DNA of 64,000 bases. Source: Mesostigma viride (Eukaryota; Streptophyta; Mesostigmatophyceae; Mesostigmatales; Mesostigmataceae). Shown piece by piece: positions 53,996-63,373 of this stretch. The position numbers and the translations under genes were made by a program. The number at the start of each line of letters is the position of its first letter. Position 1 is the stretch's first letter. The notes under the pieces are model-generated. The model worked only from the letters and a program-made list of their open reading frames with translations. It was not told where the DNA came from and searched no databases. Location of the stretch: contig RPFO01000080.1 of the NCBI GenBank assembly GCA_009746045.1, positions 237,366 through 301,365 on the forward strand, written 5' to 3'.

Positions 53996-54540
53996 TGGTC
54001 GTAAGGGTCTCGCTGCGGGTAGACCCTCGGAATTTTGTTTTTGTATTGACGTTAGGGTCTCGCTGCAGCGAGACCCCAAGGAATGTCAATTTTTCATGTT
54101 TTCATGATGGGGGGTCTTTCTTTTCTCACCCTTAAAATGATTTGTTTTTGTATCGGTGTTAGGGTCTCGCTGCAGCGAGACCCCTACGAATGTCGACTTT
54201 TAATGTTTGCAAGATGGGAGGGGGCTTTCTTCGCTCACCCTAAAAATGATTTGTTTTTGTTTGACGTTAGGGTCTCGCTGCAGCGAGACCCCAAGGAATG
54301 TATACTTTTTTATGTTTGCATGATGGGAGGTTGCTTTTTTTCGCTCACCTTAAAAATGATTTGTTTTTGCTTGAAGTGAGGGTCTCGCTGCAGCGAGACG
54401 CCAAAGTTTTGCATTAAAGTAAATGTCCCTTTTAGAATCCACGAAAGGGTCTAGCTGCAGCGAGACCCTCCCCATCGTTTTTCTGCCGGCGATTCAGATT
54501 CTGAATGACATTTGTGAAACTTGCTTTTTTGATATTGTTC
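53996..54540 (+). promoter_or_regulatory. Leader region of the right-arm gene with six hairpins
   Basis: Six hairpin copies at 54006, 54054, 54162, 54269, 54381 and 54447, several in related units of about 107-112 bp (TTTGTTTTTG, then GGGTCTCGCTG, then AATGTATAC or AATGTCGAC, then AAAATGATTTG). An acceptor TTCTGCAG sits directly before the ATG at 54541, so this is probably a 5' leader intron (inference). Confidence 0.6.
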
Positions 54541-55744
54541 TGCAGATGTCGTCCTCCTATTCCGATTCTGTCAAGGCCACTCCCGTTTCACCCAAGATGA
54601 CGTCGAACACCTCGCCGGACCGAACGGCAACAGAGGCGTTTCCTCCGTTGCCGGTCGGTCCCGTAAATGCTCTGGCGAGGTCCCCCCCACCGAGTCCCCC
54701 TCGCCCTCCAAGTCCAACTTGCCCCCCAGCGAGTTGGACAGAATTTTACCCCCCAACTCTCTCGCTGCTGCGTCTCGCGCTCCGTCCCGCTCTCCGCCCC
54801 GTAAGTCTCCATCGCCGCCCCCCAAGTCGGCCGGAGCTACTGCGTCCCGCTCGCCGCCCCGCAAGTCCCCCAAGTCCCCCGCAACTGCGACCCGTTCGCC
54901 GAACCGCAAGTCCCCCTCTCCGCCCAAAGTTCCCCCCGCTACCGCGTCCCGCTCTCCTTCTCGCAAGTCCCCCTCGCCGTCAACCAAGAACCCCGCAACT
55001 GCGTCCCGCTCGCCGTCCCGCTCTCCTTCCCCCAAGTCCCGCTCGCCGCCACCCAAGTCCCCCGCTTCTGCGTCCCGCTCGCCGCCACCCAAGTCCCCCG
55101 CTTCTGCGTCCCGCTCGCCGTCCCCCAAGCATTCCAGTTCTAAGCGTAAGCCTGCCCGAGTGGGTAGAGGAAGACGACCGCACCAAAGAGCTCAGGAAGC
55201 TGAGGAAGTCTATCAATGAGCTTGTTGAGGAGGACGAGCGCGATAAGACTAACGGGAGGCCTGAAGACCCGGACTCGCCGGTTCGGGAGTCGCGTCGGCA
55301 GCGGTTGTCCGATTTGTTAGCAATGGCCGCAACATTTGCTGACGACTACGCGGCTCTCGACAAGAAGGACAAGGAGAAGGAGAAGGCGGAGAGGGAGGCC
55401 ATCGAGAAGGCGGAGAGGGAGAGGGTGGAGAGGGAGGAGAAGGAGAGGCTGGAGAAGGCGGAGAGGGAGGAGGAGGAGAGGGAGTACAAGGAGAAAAAGG
55501 CTGCCCAGGAGAAGGAGCACAGGATCCTGGTGGCGAAGCAGAAGGAGGAGGCGAAGAAGAAGACGGAGGCGGCAGCGAAGGAGCTTCGTGCGGAGGAGGC
55601 TGCTTTTTTGCAGATGCGACAGGAGAGGATGAAGGCGGACGAGGCTGCGAGGAAGGAGGAGGAGGCTGCGAAGGCGGTTGAGGGGGAGAAGGACGGAACG
55701 TGAAGAAGGGGTGGGCTCCCGAAGGATGTTCAGTCGATTATCAG
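54541..55744 (+). CDS. Right-arm gene, exon 1: Pro/Arg/Ser-rich region and Glu/Lys coiled coil
   Basis: Starts MSSSYSDSVKATPVSPKM. Bases 54650-55150 are repeats of about 30 bp that read as Pro/Arg-rich in this frame and as SR-type (SRSPPRKSPSPPPKS) in the next frame, both open. From about 55150 the frame reads VEEDDRTKELRKLRKSINEL, then a coiled coil of about 110 residues (EKAEREAIEKAERERVEREE-like). A TGA closes the frame at about 55703, but another frame carries VKKGWAPEGCSVDYQ to the donor at 55745 in phase with exon 2, so a base slip near 55695 is likely. Confidence 0.55.
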
Positions 55745-58700
55745 GTATGTTTATTATGTGAGACGTACATTTCTCAGATGGCTTTTGAACGGTGTGTGTG
55801 TATCGTAGAAAGGGTGGGATTTTATGTCATACTTTGATCGTAAGGGTCTATCTGCGGAGAGACGTTGACCTAGGAGTTAAGGTTGTTGACGACGACGACG
55901 ACGATGTGTGGCCTTTTTTTTACTCTTGTTGTCTGCAGCCCTCCACGGTGGCCATTCTGAAACAGTACCTGGCTCAGGCTGAGTCTGAGTCTGGGGCGAG
56001 TCGTAAAGCCGAAAAGGGCTTGATCGGCTTGATCCGCTTTCTTTCGGCCGAGATAGCGTTTGCAGAGAAGTCCGGTGTCGTCGTGGACCGTCCGGAGTCG
56101 CCAGACATAATTTGGAAGAACGACCGCCTGGGCCGTCTTGCATTGTTCGAAGCCACACAGCGAGCCATTCATGGGAAGAGGGTCGTTGGTGACGACATTT
56201 ATGAGGTTTTGAAGATCGCGCAGTCGTGCATCCTTAATCTGAAGGAGGATGTCGGACGTTACTTTCCCCGTCGTGCTTTAATATGGTCGACGCTCTTTGA
56301 TGAGGTTGAAAAGTTCGAGGTCCACATGGGCTTCACATGTATCGAGGCTTCCTATATGGAAACCTTGAAAATCACTGCGTTGCATCAGCTCTTTAAACTC
56401 ATGACTGGAGATATGAAAGCGGATTCGAGGGCTTCACTGTCGGAAGATGAAGTGTTTGATATTGTCAGGAAAGGATTTGTTGACATGTCCAACAGTGACT
56501 TTATCGTAATTGTGCCGGGAAGAATGAATGACGTAGGAGGATTGGAGGAGCGCGCACATGAAGTGATCGCGCATTTGGACATGACAAGAGACCACTTACT
56601 GCAATCTTTTGTTAAGTGGCGGACCGACTTTCTTGTCAGCCCGGACGCCAGCCTTTCGCGGGAAGCGGTCGCTTTCTTTTTGGATTGGGCTGGACAGGTG
56701 ATCCAAAGTTTCCGGCACCGGGAGGACTTCCATGTTATTCAGACATATAAGCCACACCGGGAAGTCGTCCAGGAATGGTTGGATCAAATCTCGTTGGTTG
56801 ATTGTCTCCAGAGTATCCGAACCAAGAGACACGGAGTGGTCTGATTTAGAGGCGGGAGGCCATTGGCAGTCCCTCGAGTTGTTCTTCGAGGCGGAATTGA
56901 GGCGTAATCTGGAAAAGGAGAGAGCCCATCAAGTGCCGATATGGCCTTTGGGGAAGATTTTGAGGAGGTGGAAGTTCTACGTTTCGGTACGTTAACTTGC
57001 CGATATCGTTTATCGATTTGGTTTGTTTCCATTCCCTGAATAGGGCTCTATATGCTGACCAACCTTCATGGTTTGTCCTGTCATATCATGCAGGGGGGCT
57101 CCATGCCAGGGGACGTATCGGAGGATGTAACGAATTTGTCAGACTTGGTTGATAAGGTGGGTGCTTGTCCGTCGAGTTTCCACGAGCATCTTACATGGGG
57201 TCTAGCTGCAGGTAGACCCTCACCCTTTTATTGAGACTGACATCTTCGGCTAATTTCAACGGTGCCCCCAACCAATCTGTTGTCTTTTTTCAGGGGGCGG
57301 CTGCGGCGATGGCTGTTGACAGTGCTGGTATTTGGTCTGGACTCGAGATGGAAATGGTAAGCATTAAACGATATCCGGATGTCTGCATTTCGCCTGAAGT
57401 TTTAGTGAGCGCATTATGCGAAATATACAAATGTCGACTAATTTTGATTTCCAATGAGCTGTCGTATTCGGTGTTGACAGGCGGGGGGTTTGGCCTCAGC
57501 AGGCGCTGCCGGAGAGGAAGAAAACGCTGGAGGAGATGAGGATGGGGGGGATGAAAACGCTGGAGGAGATGAGGATGGGGGAGACGCTGAGGGAGAAGTG
57601 GCTGTGCAGGTACGTTCATCCGCCGCGAGTTCGTGTGATTTTTTTCGTGCTGAGGGGTATCTCCGCAGAGAGACGATGGTGCAACAATCGAACTGAGGTC
57701 AAGTCCCTTCTTGTTCGTTTTTTTTTGTCATGCAGGCGGGGGCTGTCGCTGGGGGTACTGCGGGGGGGAAGGCGGCGAAGCCCGCATTGACTGAGCATGA
57801 AAGGGAAAAGCTGGATTCCCGCAAGAAGGTTGCGAAGGATCATATTATTGCTGTTGGCCTGATCATGCTTAAGTCTCCGCCCGATGGCGTCGATTCGGAG
57901 GGACCTGCGGGGTCCGAGTTTCGCAAGTACCTGACACGACTTGAGGCGGAAGTCGATGCCGATTTCGATACGGAGGTGTTGGGTGCCGCTACCTTTAGAG
58001 TGAATTGGCATATGAATTTGTAAATCTGGTGAAGTCGAAAGCCACCAAGAATTTCAAGTGGCAGCCTAAGGAGTACTCAGAGGCAAAGGTTGACAAGATC
58101 GAGAAATTCATGAAGGCTGATTTTCGTCGTCGGGCCGCTGAGGGAAAAAGGGCGCTGAATGCGGTGGCAAAGGCCAACAGTAAGAAGAACGCGGAGGCGA
58201 AGGCGGCGGAGAAGGAGGCGAAGAAGGCGGAGAAGGAGAAGGCTAAGGAGGCCAAGAAGCAGCAGAAAACTGGACAGGTACGATTGTTGTGAAAATTTAG
58301 ACCTCTCGCTGCGGGTAGACGCTGACTGGCTGCGGGACTTGGTGTTTAGTGTCAGTAAGGTATTATTCCAACAGAACTTTGTTCGTCCCTGAACAGGATG
58401 TCGTGGTCGGCCTAAATATTACTGACTTGAGCAAATCCTGCGGTCCTTTTCGATTTTTTACTTCAGGATGACGGGGGGGACGAAGACGCCACGGTGGAGA
58501 AGAAGTTACCTGGTCATGACGCCGTGTTCGCGCTGGTGAAGGATATGCTCAAGTACTGCTCGAGTAGGCGGATGGCGGACGTCGATGACCTGCCAAACTG
58601 GCCCGAGTTCTCCCCCTTTCTTGAGCTGCTCCGGTCACTCAACAAGCTTTTTAAGGAGGGGGTGCTCACGAGCAGTGGGAACCCGGACACCGACCCTATC

Positions 58701-61700
58701 ATTGAAAGCTGGAAGCCTTCGAAAAAGGTCGACTCGAACAAGGAGGTCAGGGACCAGAACATCCGGAAGGCCAATTCTCTCAGGGAAACGCGTTGGATTC
58801 GGCCGGCCGATTTTAAGCAGACCGGATGTTTCAGTATGCGGATCCAGACGGTCAACGCGCTTATTTTGCCAGAGGCTTTGAGGCAGCGGCGTTTAAACCT
58901 TGAAACCATTAAGGAGAACGGCCGCATTCTCCTCAATGCGCGGGACAACGCCTTGCACTTCAAGGTTGTTGTCCCGGTCTGGCAGTTCCCTTTCCAGGCG
59001 CTTGCCGAATCTCAACCTGACCTGTTCGACAAGCAAATCTTGTGCATGCCGGATTTCGTCAAGTGGCTGAAGATTCACCACGGCGCCAAGATTGACGCGG
59101 AGGATGTGGGGTCCAGGTACTTCCGGCCCCTTTCGGATACTGAAGTCGACGTGTGGCTTAACACGGAGTCCACCACCTCTTTCCTCGCGAGAGGACTTGA
59201 GTGGCGTACCTACGCCAGGGTGGACGAGGTGGAAGCAGTTTTGCCTCAGGAGATCAGGGCAGTCGGGATGTTTTCAACCTGCTGTGCAATACTGCGATGA
59301 AGTCCTACGATCCGAAATTTTTTGAGGAACGGGTACCGGTACCGTATCTGGTTCTCCGGTACGCGGTGGTGGATGGGAACCACTACTTTAAGGGGTTAAA
59401 GTCGTTTCTCAGGGGGCCGGATGGCGGGTGGGGAGAGGTTCGGGCAATGATGTGCGAGGGTGGGGCGGAGTCCAATTTCGCAAATACTCCTAAGGAGGCG
59501 GAGCACGCCTTCCAGGACCTGTTGCGGAAATTCCGTGGTGGTTACATGGGTACGAACGTCATTCTTCTCAAGGGTGGCGACCTGCTCCCGTCGTGGAGTG
59601 AGCTGCGAAATCTACCTAAGGCAAAAGAAGATGTAAGCTATCTATTTTGGCAGGGTCTAGCTGCGGGTAGACCCTCGGAATTTTCGTGGTTGTTTTTTGT
59701 GTGCGCTTCAAGTTTTTTGCGAGGGTCTCGCTGCAGCTAGACCCTCTCCTTTTTTTTGTTGGAATTTTCGTTGCGTATTGTCGGCCGTTTCTTTTTCGAA
59801 TTTTGTTAGGGTCTATCCGCAGCTATACCCCTCGCCTTTTATGACTGAGTTTTGTCGTTGCTCGCTCGATGTTAATTGATGTCGCAGGCGGTGCTGACCG
59901 GCAAGCTGGAGAAGCTGTTCGACATCGCCAAGGGGGCGAATTCGGAGGACTTAGCCGTGGCGGATCGTACGCTGGGCCAGGCGTTGCTTGACGTGTGGAA
60001 CTACAACAAGCTATATCTATACGGCAAAGTCACGCGTGGGAAGGGCCACTATATTGCGGATGGCCACTATACCAATCTGCTCACGTACATCCTCCCGGCT
60101 ATGCGGCAAGCGGGGGGAAGGGAAGGGAATGTGGAGCCGGCAGCGGTGGATGTACACGAGGAGGAAGCAGAAGGAAAGAAAAAGCCGGCCCACAGCATTG
60201 CTTCAGTGCATTCCGCTTACAGTCGCACGCTGGCCAACACGTTTCTCCGTCTGACACAGGAGCAGACTGATGATCCTGCCTCAACGAAACCCGCGCCTGA
60301 GGAGGTGATGATGCAAAGGTGCAAATTCGCGAATGCAGAGGGGGAGAAGAAAGGCCAGAAGGTCTCTTGGACTTCTTTCAGGAACTTGGCCAGCCTTCCT
60401 ATGATGGACGCCGTGATCGATTGCATCATGAGCTGCCAGGTTGGACCGGAAAAGCTCACCAAGTTGGTGGAGATCGCCAAGGATGTGCTGGAGTGCCTGC
60501 GGCTGACCATTTGCGCCAGATTCAAGGAGGATGTGACGCTGGAAGCGCGATGCAAGGACGCAAATGGCAAGGAGTTTGTGGCGTCTCATATTTTCGAACT
60601 CGTCTTCAATCTCCATCCTCTCCTCGGCCGGTCGGCAGGAAGGAGATTGTGGCCAGATACCGGGAATTTTGGGATGTGGCCGTCATCATAACGAGGAACA
60701 TCGCCTACCTTCTTAAAGCCAAAAAACACGCCGCACATCTGAGGATTCCGAGAAAGGATCTCAGTAATGGCAAGATCGACTTTCAGGAGATTCTGCTAAA
60801 AGAGAGCGAGGACAAGACGGTGGGTTTGGCACTTTTGGCTCCGGAAGCGTTCAGGAAGTACGCTCCAAAAGTTGGATTACTCGAAGGGGGGGAAGGAGGC
60901 GGCGATGAAGGGGCCGGTGAAGGGGCTGGAGAAGGGGAAGGGGAAGGGGAAGGGGAAGGAGACGGAGGCGAAGAAGGAGGAGGAGGCGAAGGAGGAGGAG
61001 GAGTGGGACGTGAAGTATGAGTGGCAGAGTGTGGACTGGGGCCGTCGCCGGGTCTGGTTTTGCTGTCAGGAACTAGACGGTGATGATGATGACAAGTCGC
61101 TCGTCAAGCAGGTGGCAGGCGAGGTTGCCTCAGCTTCAGCCCGCCCCTTTCCCTTGGGCAGGTCCCTTCCGTGCCTGAGCCTGCTGAACTTGGCGAACAT
61201 TTGGGGTGATAAGTGGAGTAACTTTCAGAGAGGGTGGTGGGCGTTCGGTCCTTGCCCGACAGCTTCGGACATTCCCCAACCGGGCGGGATGTACGATCAT
61301 GTGCTGAAGGCTTGCGCCCACGAGTTTTTCTCCAGGTTCGAACCGATGGTGATCGTGTTTGGTACCGAGACGGAGATTAAGGGGTTTCAAGAGATAGTGG
61401 AAAGGATCGGGAAAGGGAGTGAATTGTGGGAGCGGCTTGAACAGGGGGAAGGTGATGGGGGGCCTAGGCTCGGAAGGGCGAAGAAGCGAAAAGCTTCCCA
61501 CGAAGCTGGGGGATTGTCCGCCGTGGTGGAGAGGGATGACCAACAGTTGTTGGAGGGAGGGGATGGAGGGGATGGAGGTCCGGCAGGAGGGTCTAACCGC
61601 GGAGAGACCCCCGTCGAGGTCAGAACGCAGCAGGCCGAACAGATGACGGGGCCTGAAGGTGATTCGGATCCGCCTGCGGCGAAGAAGCCCGCTTCTCAAG

Positions 61701-63074
61701 TGACTCGACGGGCAGTCGTGTCACTTGTTGAGGATGATGGAGGTGGGCCTTCCAAGCCTGCCGCGTCGCAGCCCGTTTTTCAGGTTCCGAAGAAGCAGCT
61801 TCGGGTTCCCGCCGACTCTGCCCACCCCGGCGCCTCTGCCCAGTTCTCAGGTACCGAAGAAGCAGCTTCGGGTTCCCCCGCCGACTCTGGCCATTTCTCA
61901 GGTACCGAAGAAGCAGCTTCGTAAGCCAGTTGTGGCAGTGGCTGATTCGGACGACGATGCTGAGGAGGAGGAGGAGGAGGAGGACGACGATGCTGAGGAG
62001 GAGGAGGAGGAGGAGGAGGAGGAGGAGGAGGAGGAGGAGGAGCAGCACGTTGCTACCAAGAAATCCGCCAAGGGTGGGAAGGCTGCGGAGCACGTTGCTT
62101 CCAAGAAATCGGCCAAGGTGGGGAAGCCTCCCAAGCCTGCCCTGCCTCAGAAACGGCGTCGAAAAGCAGTTGTGCTTTCAGATTCGGACGATGAGGAGGA
62201 GAAGGAGGAGGAGGATGGCGGCGGAGAGGAGGAGGACGGGGGAAAGGAGCGCGTTGCTTCCAAGAAGTTACCCAAGACCGCGAAGACTGCCAAGGTTGCC
62301 GAGCCCGCCAAACCCGCCCCGGCGCCTGCCCCCCACCCCCAGACGGGGTCTACCTGCGAGCAGAGGTCGAAGGAAAAGGCCAAAAAGGGTAAGAAAAAAT
62401 CTGCGAGTGAATTCTGGTATGTAGAGTGTTTTGATTTTTTACGGTTGGCAGTCCGATTTCTACTAACTCGATTTTAGTCATGCGTTGATGGCATGATCGG
62501 TTTGCTCGCAGGTAATGAGGATGTGGAGCAGTTACTTCGCTTGGCTAATGTGGCGGTGGGCTTCGGACCAGCGGCTGTACATGCTGACACTTCCGGACGG
62601 GAGGAGCCTAAGGGGGCGGAAGACAGTCAGGCGGGCGATGAGGATGATGACAAGCCCACGTTGGAAATGAGACTTATGGACGGGGAAATGGGGTTCGGAG
62701 CACCAGAGGCCTTTTGGTGTGATGGGTGGACTGCAGCCATTATGCAAGCAGGGAACAAGGATACGGCTACGCCAATGTATGCCAAGCTAGAAGACGTCAT
62801 GCTTTATGGGCAGGTGTCTGGATACGACACCAAGTGGAGGGACGTCGCATTTAAGTTTTTCGCTGAGGGGGAGAAGGGAGGGAAGTTGAAGAACAAGTTG
62901 TGGTGGATGCCGCTGGACTACGCGATGAAGGTGGTAAAGCTGACGGATGGCAAGAGCTGGAAGGATGTGGAAGTCTGGGCGCCTGCAAAGGAGATCGATA
63001 AGAAGAGGAGGAACTCGACAACGGAACAGCAGATCGCGGAAGCGAAATTACGGAAGAGGCCCTCGAAAGTGTGA
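54541..63074 (+). CDS. Giant multi-exon protein of the 20.7-kb element (outer limits of gene model)
   Basis: Nine exons are proposed from GT-AG junctions with matching open frames: 54541-55744, 55939-56996, 57094-57156, 57294-57356, 57481-57609, 57736-58275, 58467-59632, 59888-62416 and 62512-63074. That totals about 2,400 codons. Frameshifts are needed near 55700, 56820, 58010, 59270, 60635, 60870 and 61825, and the last splice does not keep phase. Composition runs from a Pro/Arg/Ser-rich N-terminus, through a charged coiled coil, globular regions with no known motif, and acidic/basic low-complexity tracts to a globular C-terminus. No enzyme motif is seen. It could be two or more genes. It lies opposite the transposase-like gene, pointing at the right TIR. 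Confidence 0.5.
55939..56996 (+). CDS. Right-arm gene, exon 2: globular region
   Basis: Begins PSTVAILKQYLAQAESES after a TCTGCAG acceptor. About 300 residues of mixed helical sequence include IIWKNDRLGRLALFEATQR, GDDIYEVLKIAQSCILNL, FGFT-like VHMGFTCIEASYMETLK and DFIVIVPGRMNDVGG. A slip near 56820 leads into EWSDLEAGGHWQSLELFFEA and the donor TCG / GTACGT. No family is recognised. Confidence 0.6.
57736..58275 (+). CDS. Right-arm gene, exon 6: Lys/Ala-rich region
   Basis: AGAVAGGTAGGKAAKPALTE, then a segment with HIIAVGLIMLKSPP and FRKYLTRLEAEVDADFD, a slip near 58010, then FVNLVKSKATKNFKWQPKEY and a Lys/Ala/Glu-rich helical tail (EAKAAEKEAKKAEKEKAKEA). It ends at a donor CAG / GTACGA. The next intron contains one hairpin. 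Exons 3-5 before it are short and Gly/Asp/Glu-rich. Confidence 0.55.
58467..59632 (+). CDS. Right-arm gene, exon 7: globular region
   Basis: Reads DDGGDEDATVEKKLPGHDAV, then LPNWPEFSPFLELLRSLNKL, RETRWIRPADFKQTGCFSMR, VVVPVWQFPFQALAESQPDL and MPDFVKWLKIHHGAKI. A slip near 59270 continues SRDVFNLLCNTAMKSYDPKF, PVPYLVLRYAVVDGNHYFKG and LLPSWSELRNLPKAKED at the donor. This is well-folded looking sequence of about 385 residues without a recognised motif. Confidence 0.6.
59633..59887 (+). other. Intron with three hairpins
   Basis: Donor GAT / GTAAGC and acceptor GTCGCAG / GCG. Hairpin copies at 59654, 59723 and 59809 are separated by about 70-85 bp of T-rich sequence, and each resembles the leader units upstream of exon 1. 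Confidence 0.7.
59888..62416 (+). CDS. Right-arm gene, exon 8: globular then low-complexity region
   Basis: AVLTGKLEKLFDIAKGANSE, then YNKLYLYGKVTRGKGHY and a helical part to FELVFNLHPLLGRSAGR. Slips near 60635 and 60870 lead through EIVARYREFWDVAVIITRNI and a Lys/Gly/Glu repeat to VKYEWQSVDWGRRRVWFCCQ and NIWGDKWSNFQRGWWAFGP, a Trp-rich globular stretch. After about 61450 it is low complexity: three QVPKKQLR repeats, a Glu run (61966-62042), AEHVASKKSAKVGKP-type repeats and a second acidic block. Hairpin sequences at 61590 and 62343 are read here as GGSNRGETPV and TGSTCEQRSK. Confidence 0.55.
62512..63074 (+). CDS. Right-arm gene, exon 9: C-terminal globular region
   Basis: After the acceptor GCTCGCAG the frame reads GNEDVEQLLRLANVAVGFGP, then LMDGEMGFGAPEAFWCDGW, MYAKLEDVMLYGQVSGYDTK, KLKNKLWWMPLDYAMKVVKL and ends AEAKLRKRPSKV at 63074. 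The upstream exon ends in a phase that would create a stop, so the splice or one base is not as drawn. If the ATG at 62493 is used it could be a separate 193-codon protein. No family is recognised. Confidence 0.55.
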
Positions 63075-63295
63075 GGGAAAGTTAGCACTTGGACATGCGC
63101 TGGCAATGCTCGTCCTATGGTTAATACAAAGGTTAGGATGATGTCGAGTCTCTCCACGTAAAATTTACATGAATTACTAACTTTCAAGCCTCTCGATGTG
63201 GAATGTACGCTCAAATTGACATGAATTAAGCATTATGACACCAAATTAGCTCGAAAATACGCGATCGGACGCCAAATTCGCGCGAAAAAAAGATA
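63075..63295. other. Right subterminal non-coding region of the 20.7-kb element
   Basis: AT-rich 3' flank of the last exon. It contains repeated short strings (GGACGCCAAATT, ATATCGGACG, CTCTCCACGT / CTCTCGATGT) that may be subterminal sites. Confidence 0.45.
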
Positions 63296-63367
63296 TCGGA
63301 CGATTGAAACTAGCGTTTTTTTCTTGCAAAATGCGCCAAAAATGACCCCATTCCGCGTGGGACCACC
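63296..63367 (-). repeat. Right TIR of the 20.7-kb element
   Basis: Counterpart of 42624-42686, ending CCGCGTGGGACCACC and followed by CTCCTG, the target duplication. Confidence 0.85.
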
Positions 63368-63373
63368 CTCCTG

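Larger units (their letters stand above)
45168..62365. repeat. Interspersed 22-bp hairpin family, about 26 copies
   Basis: The consensus is palindromic with arms GGGTCTCGCTG and CAGCGAGACCC. Variants (GGGTCTAGCTG, CAGCTAGACCC, CTGCGGGTAGACCC, GGTATCTCTGCAG) mostly keep pairing. Starts are at about 45168, 45242, 45321, 45400, 45488, 46433, 48093, 48184, 48274, 48331, 48719, 49135, 54006, 54054, 54162, 54269, 54381, 54447, 55845, 57199, 57656, 58302, 59654, 59723, 59809, 61590 and 62343. Nearly all lie in introns or leader sequence of the 20.7-kb element; the last two lie in coding sequence. I found none in the first 45 kb or after 62.4 kb. Confidence 0.85.
42624..63367. mobile_element. 20.7-kb TIR element with DDE/D transposase-like gene, giant ORF, satellite and intronic hairpins
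   Basis: The ends are inverted repeats 42624-42686 and 63296-63367. The outer 23 bp match perfectly (start GGTGGTCCCACGCGG); an inner block from GCAAGAAAAAAACGCT to CAATCGTCCGA also matches, offset by an 11-bp indel. The 6-bp target duplication CTCCTG lies at 42618-42623 and 63368-63373. The left arm codes on the minus strand for a split DDE/D transposase-like protein. The right arm codes on the plus strand for a very large protein. A 3.3-kb satellite plus its inverted counterpart fills the middle. The superfamily is not assigned. The 9.4-kb element at 6869-16299 shares the GGTGGT end and the target pattern. Confidence 0.82.

Noticed and set aside
42624-63367. Polinton/Maverick or endogenous giant-virus fragment
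   Set aside because: Size and 6-bp duplication fit, but there is no DNA polymerase B, retroviral-type integrase, packaging ATPase, protease or capsid gene, and the genes have several introns.
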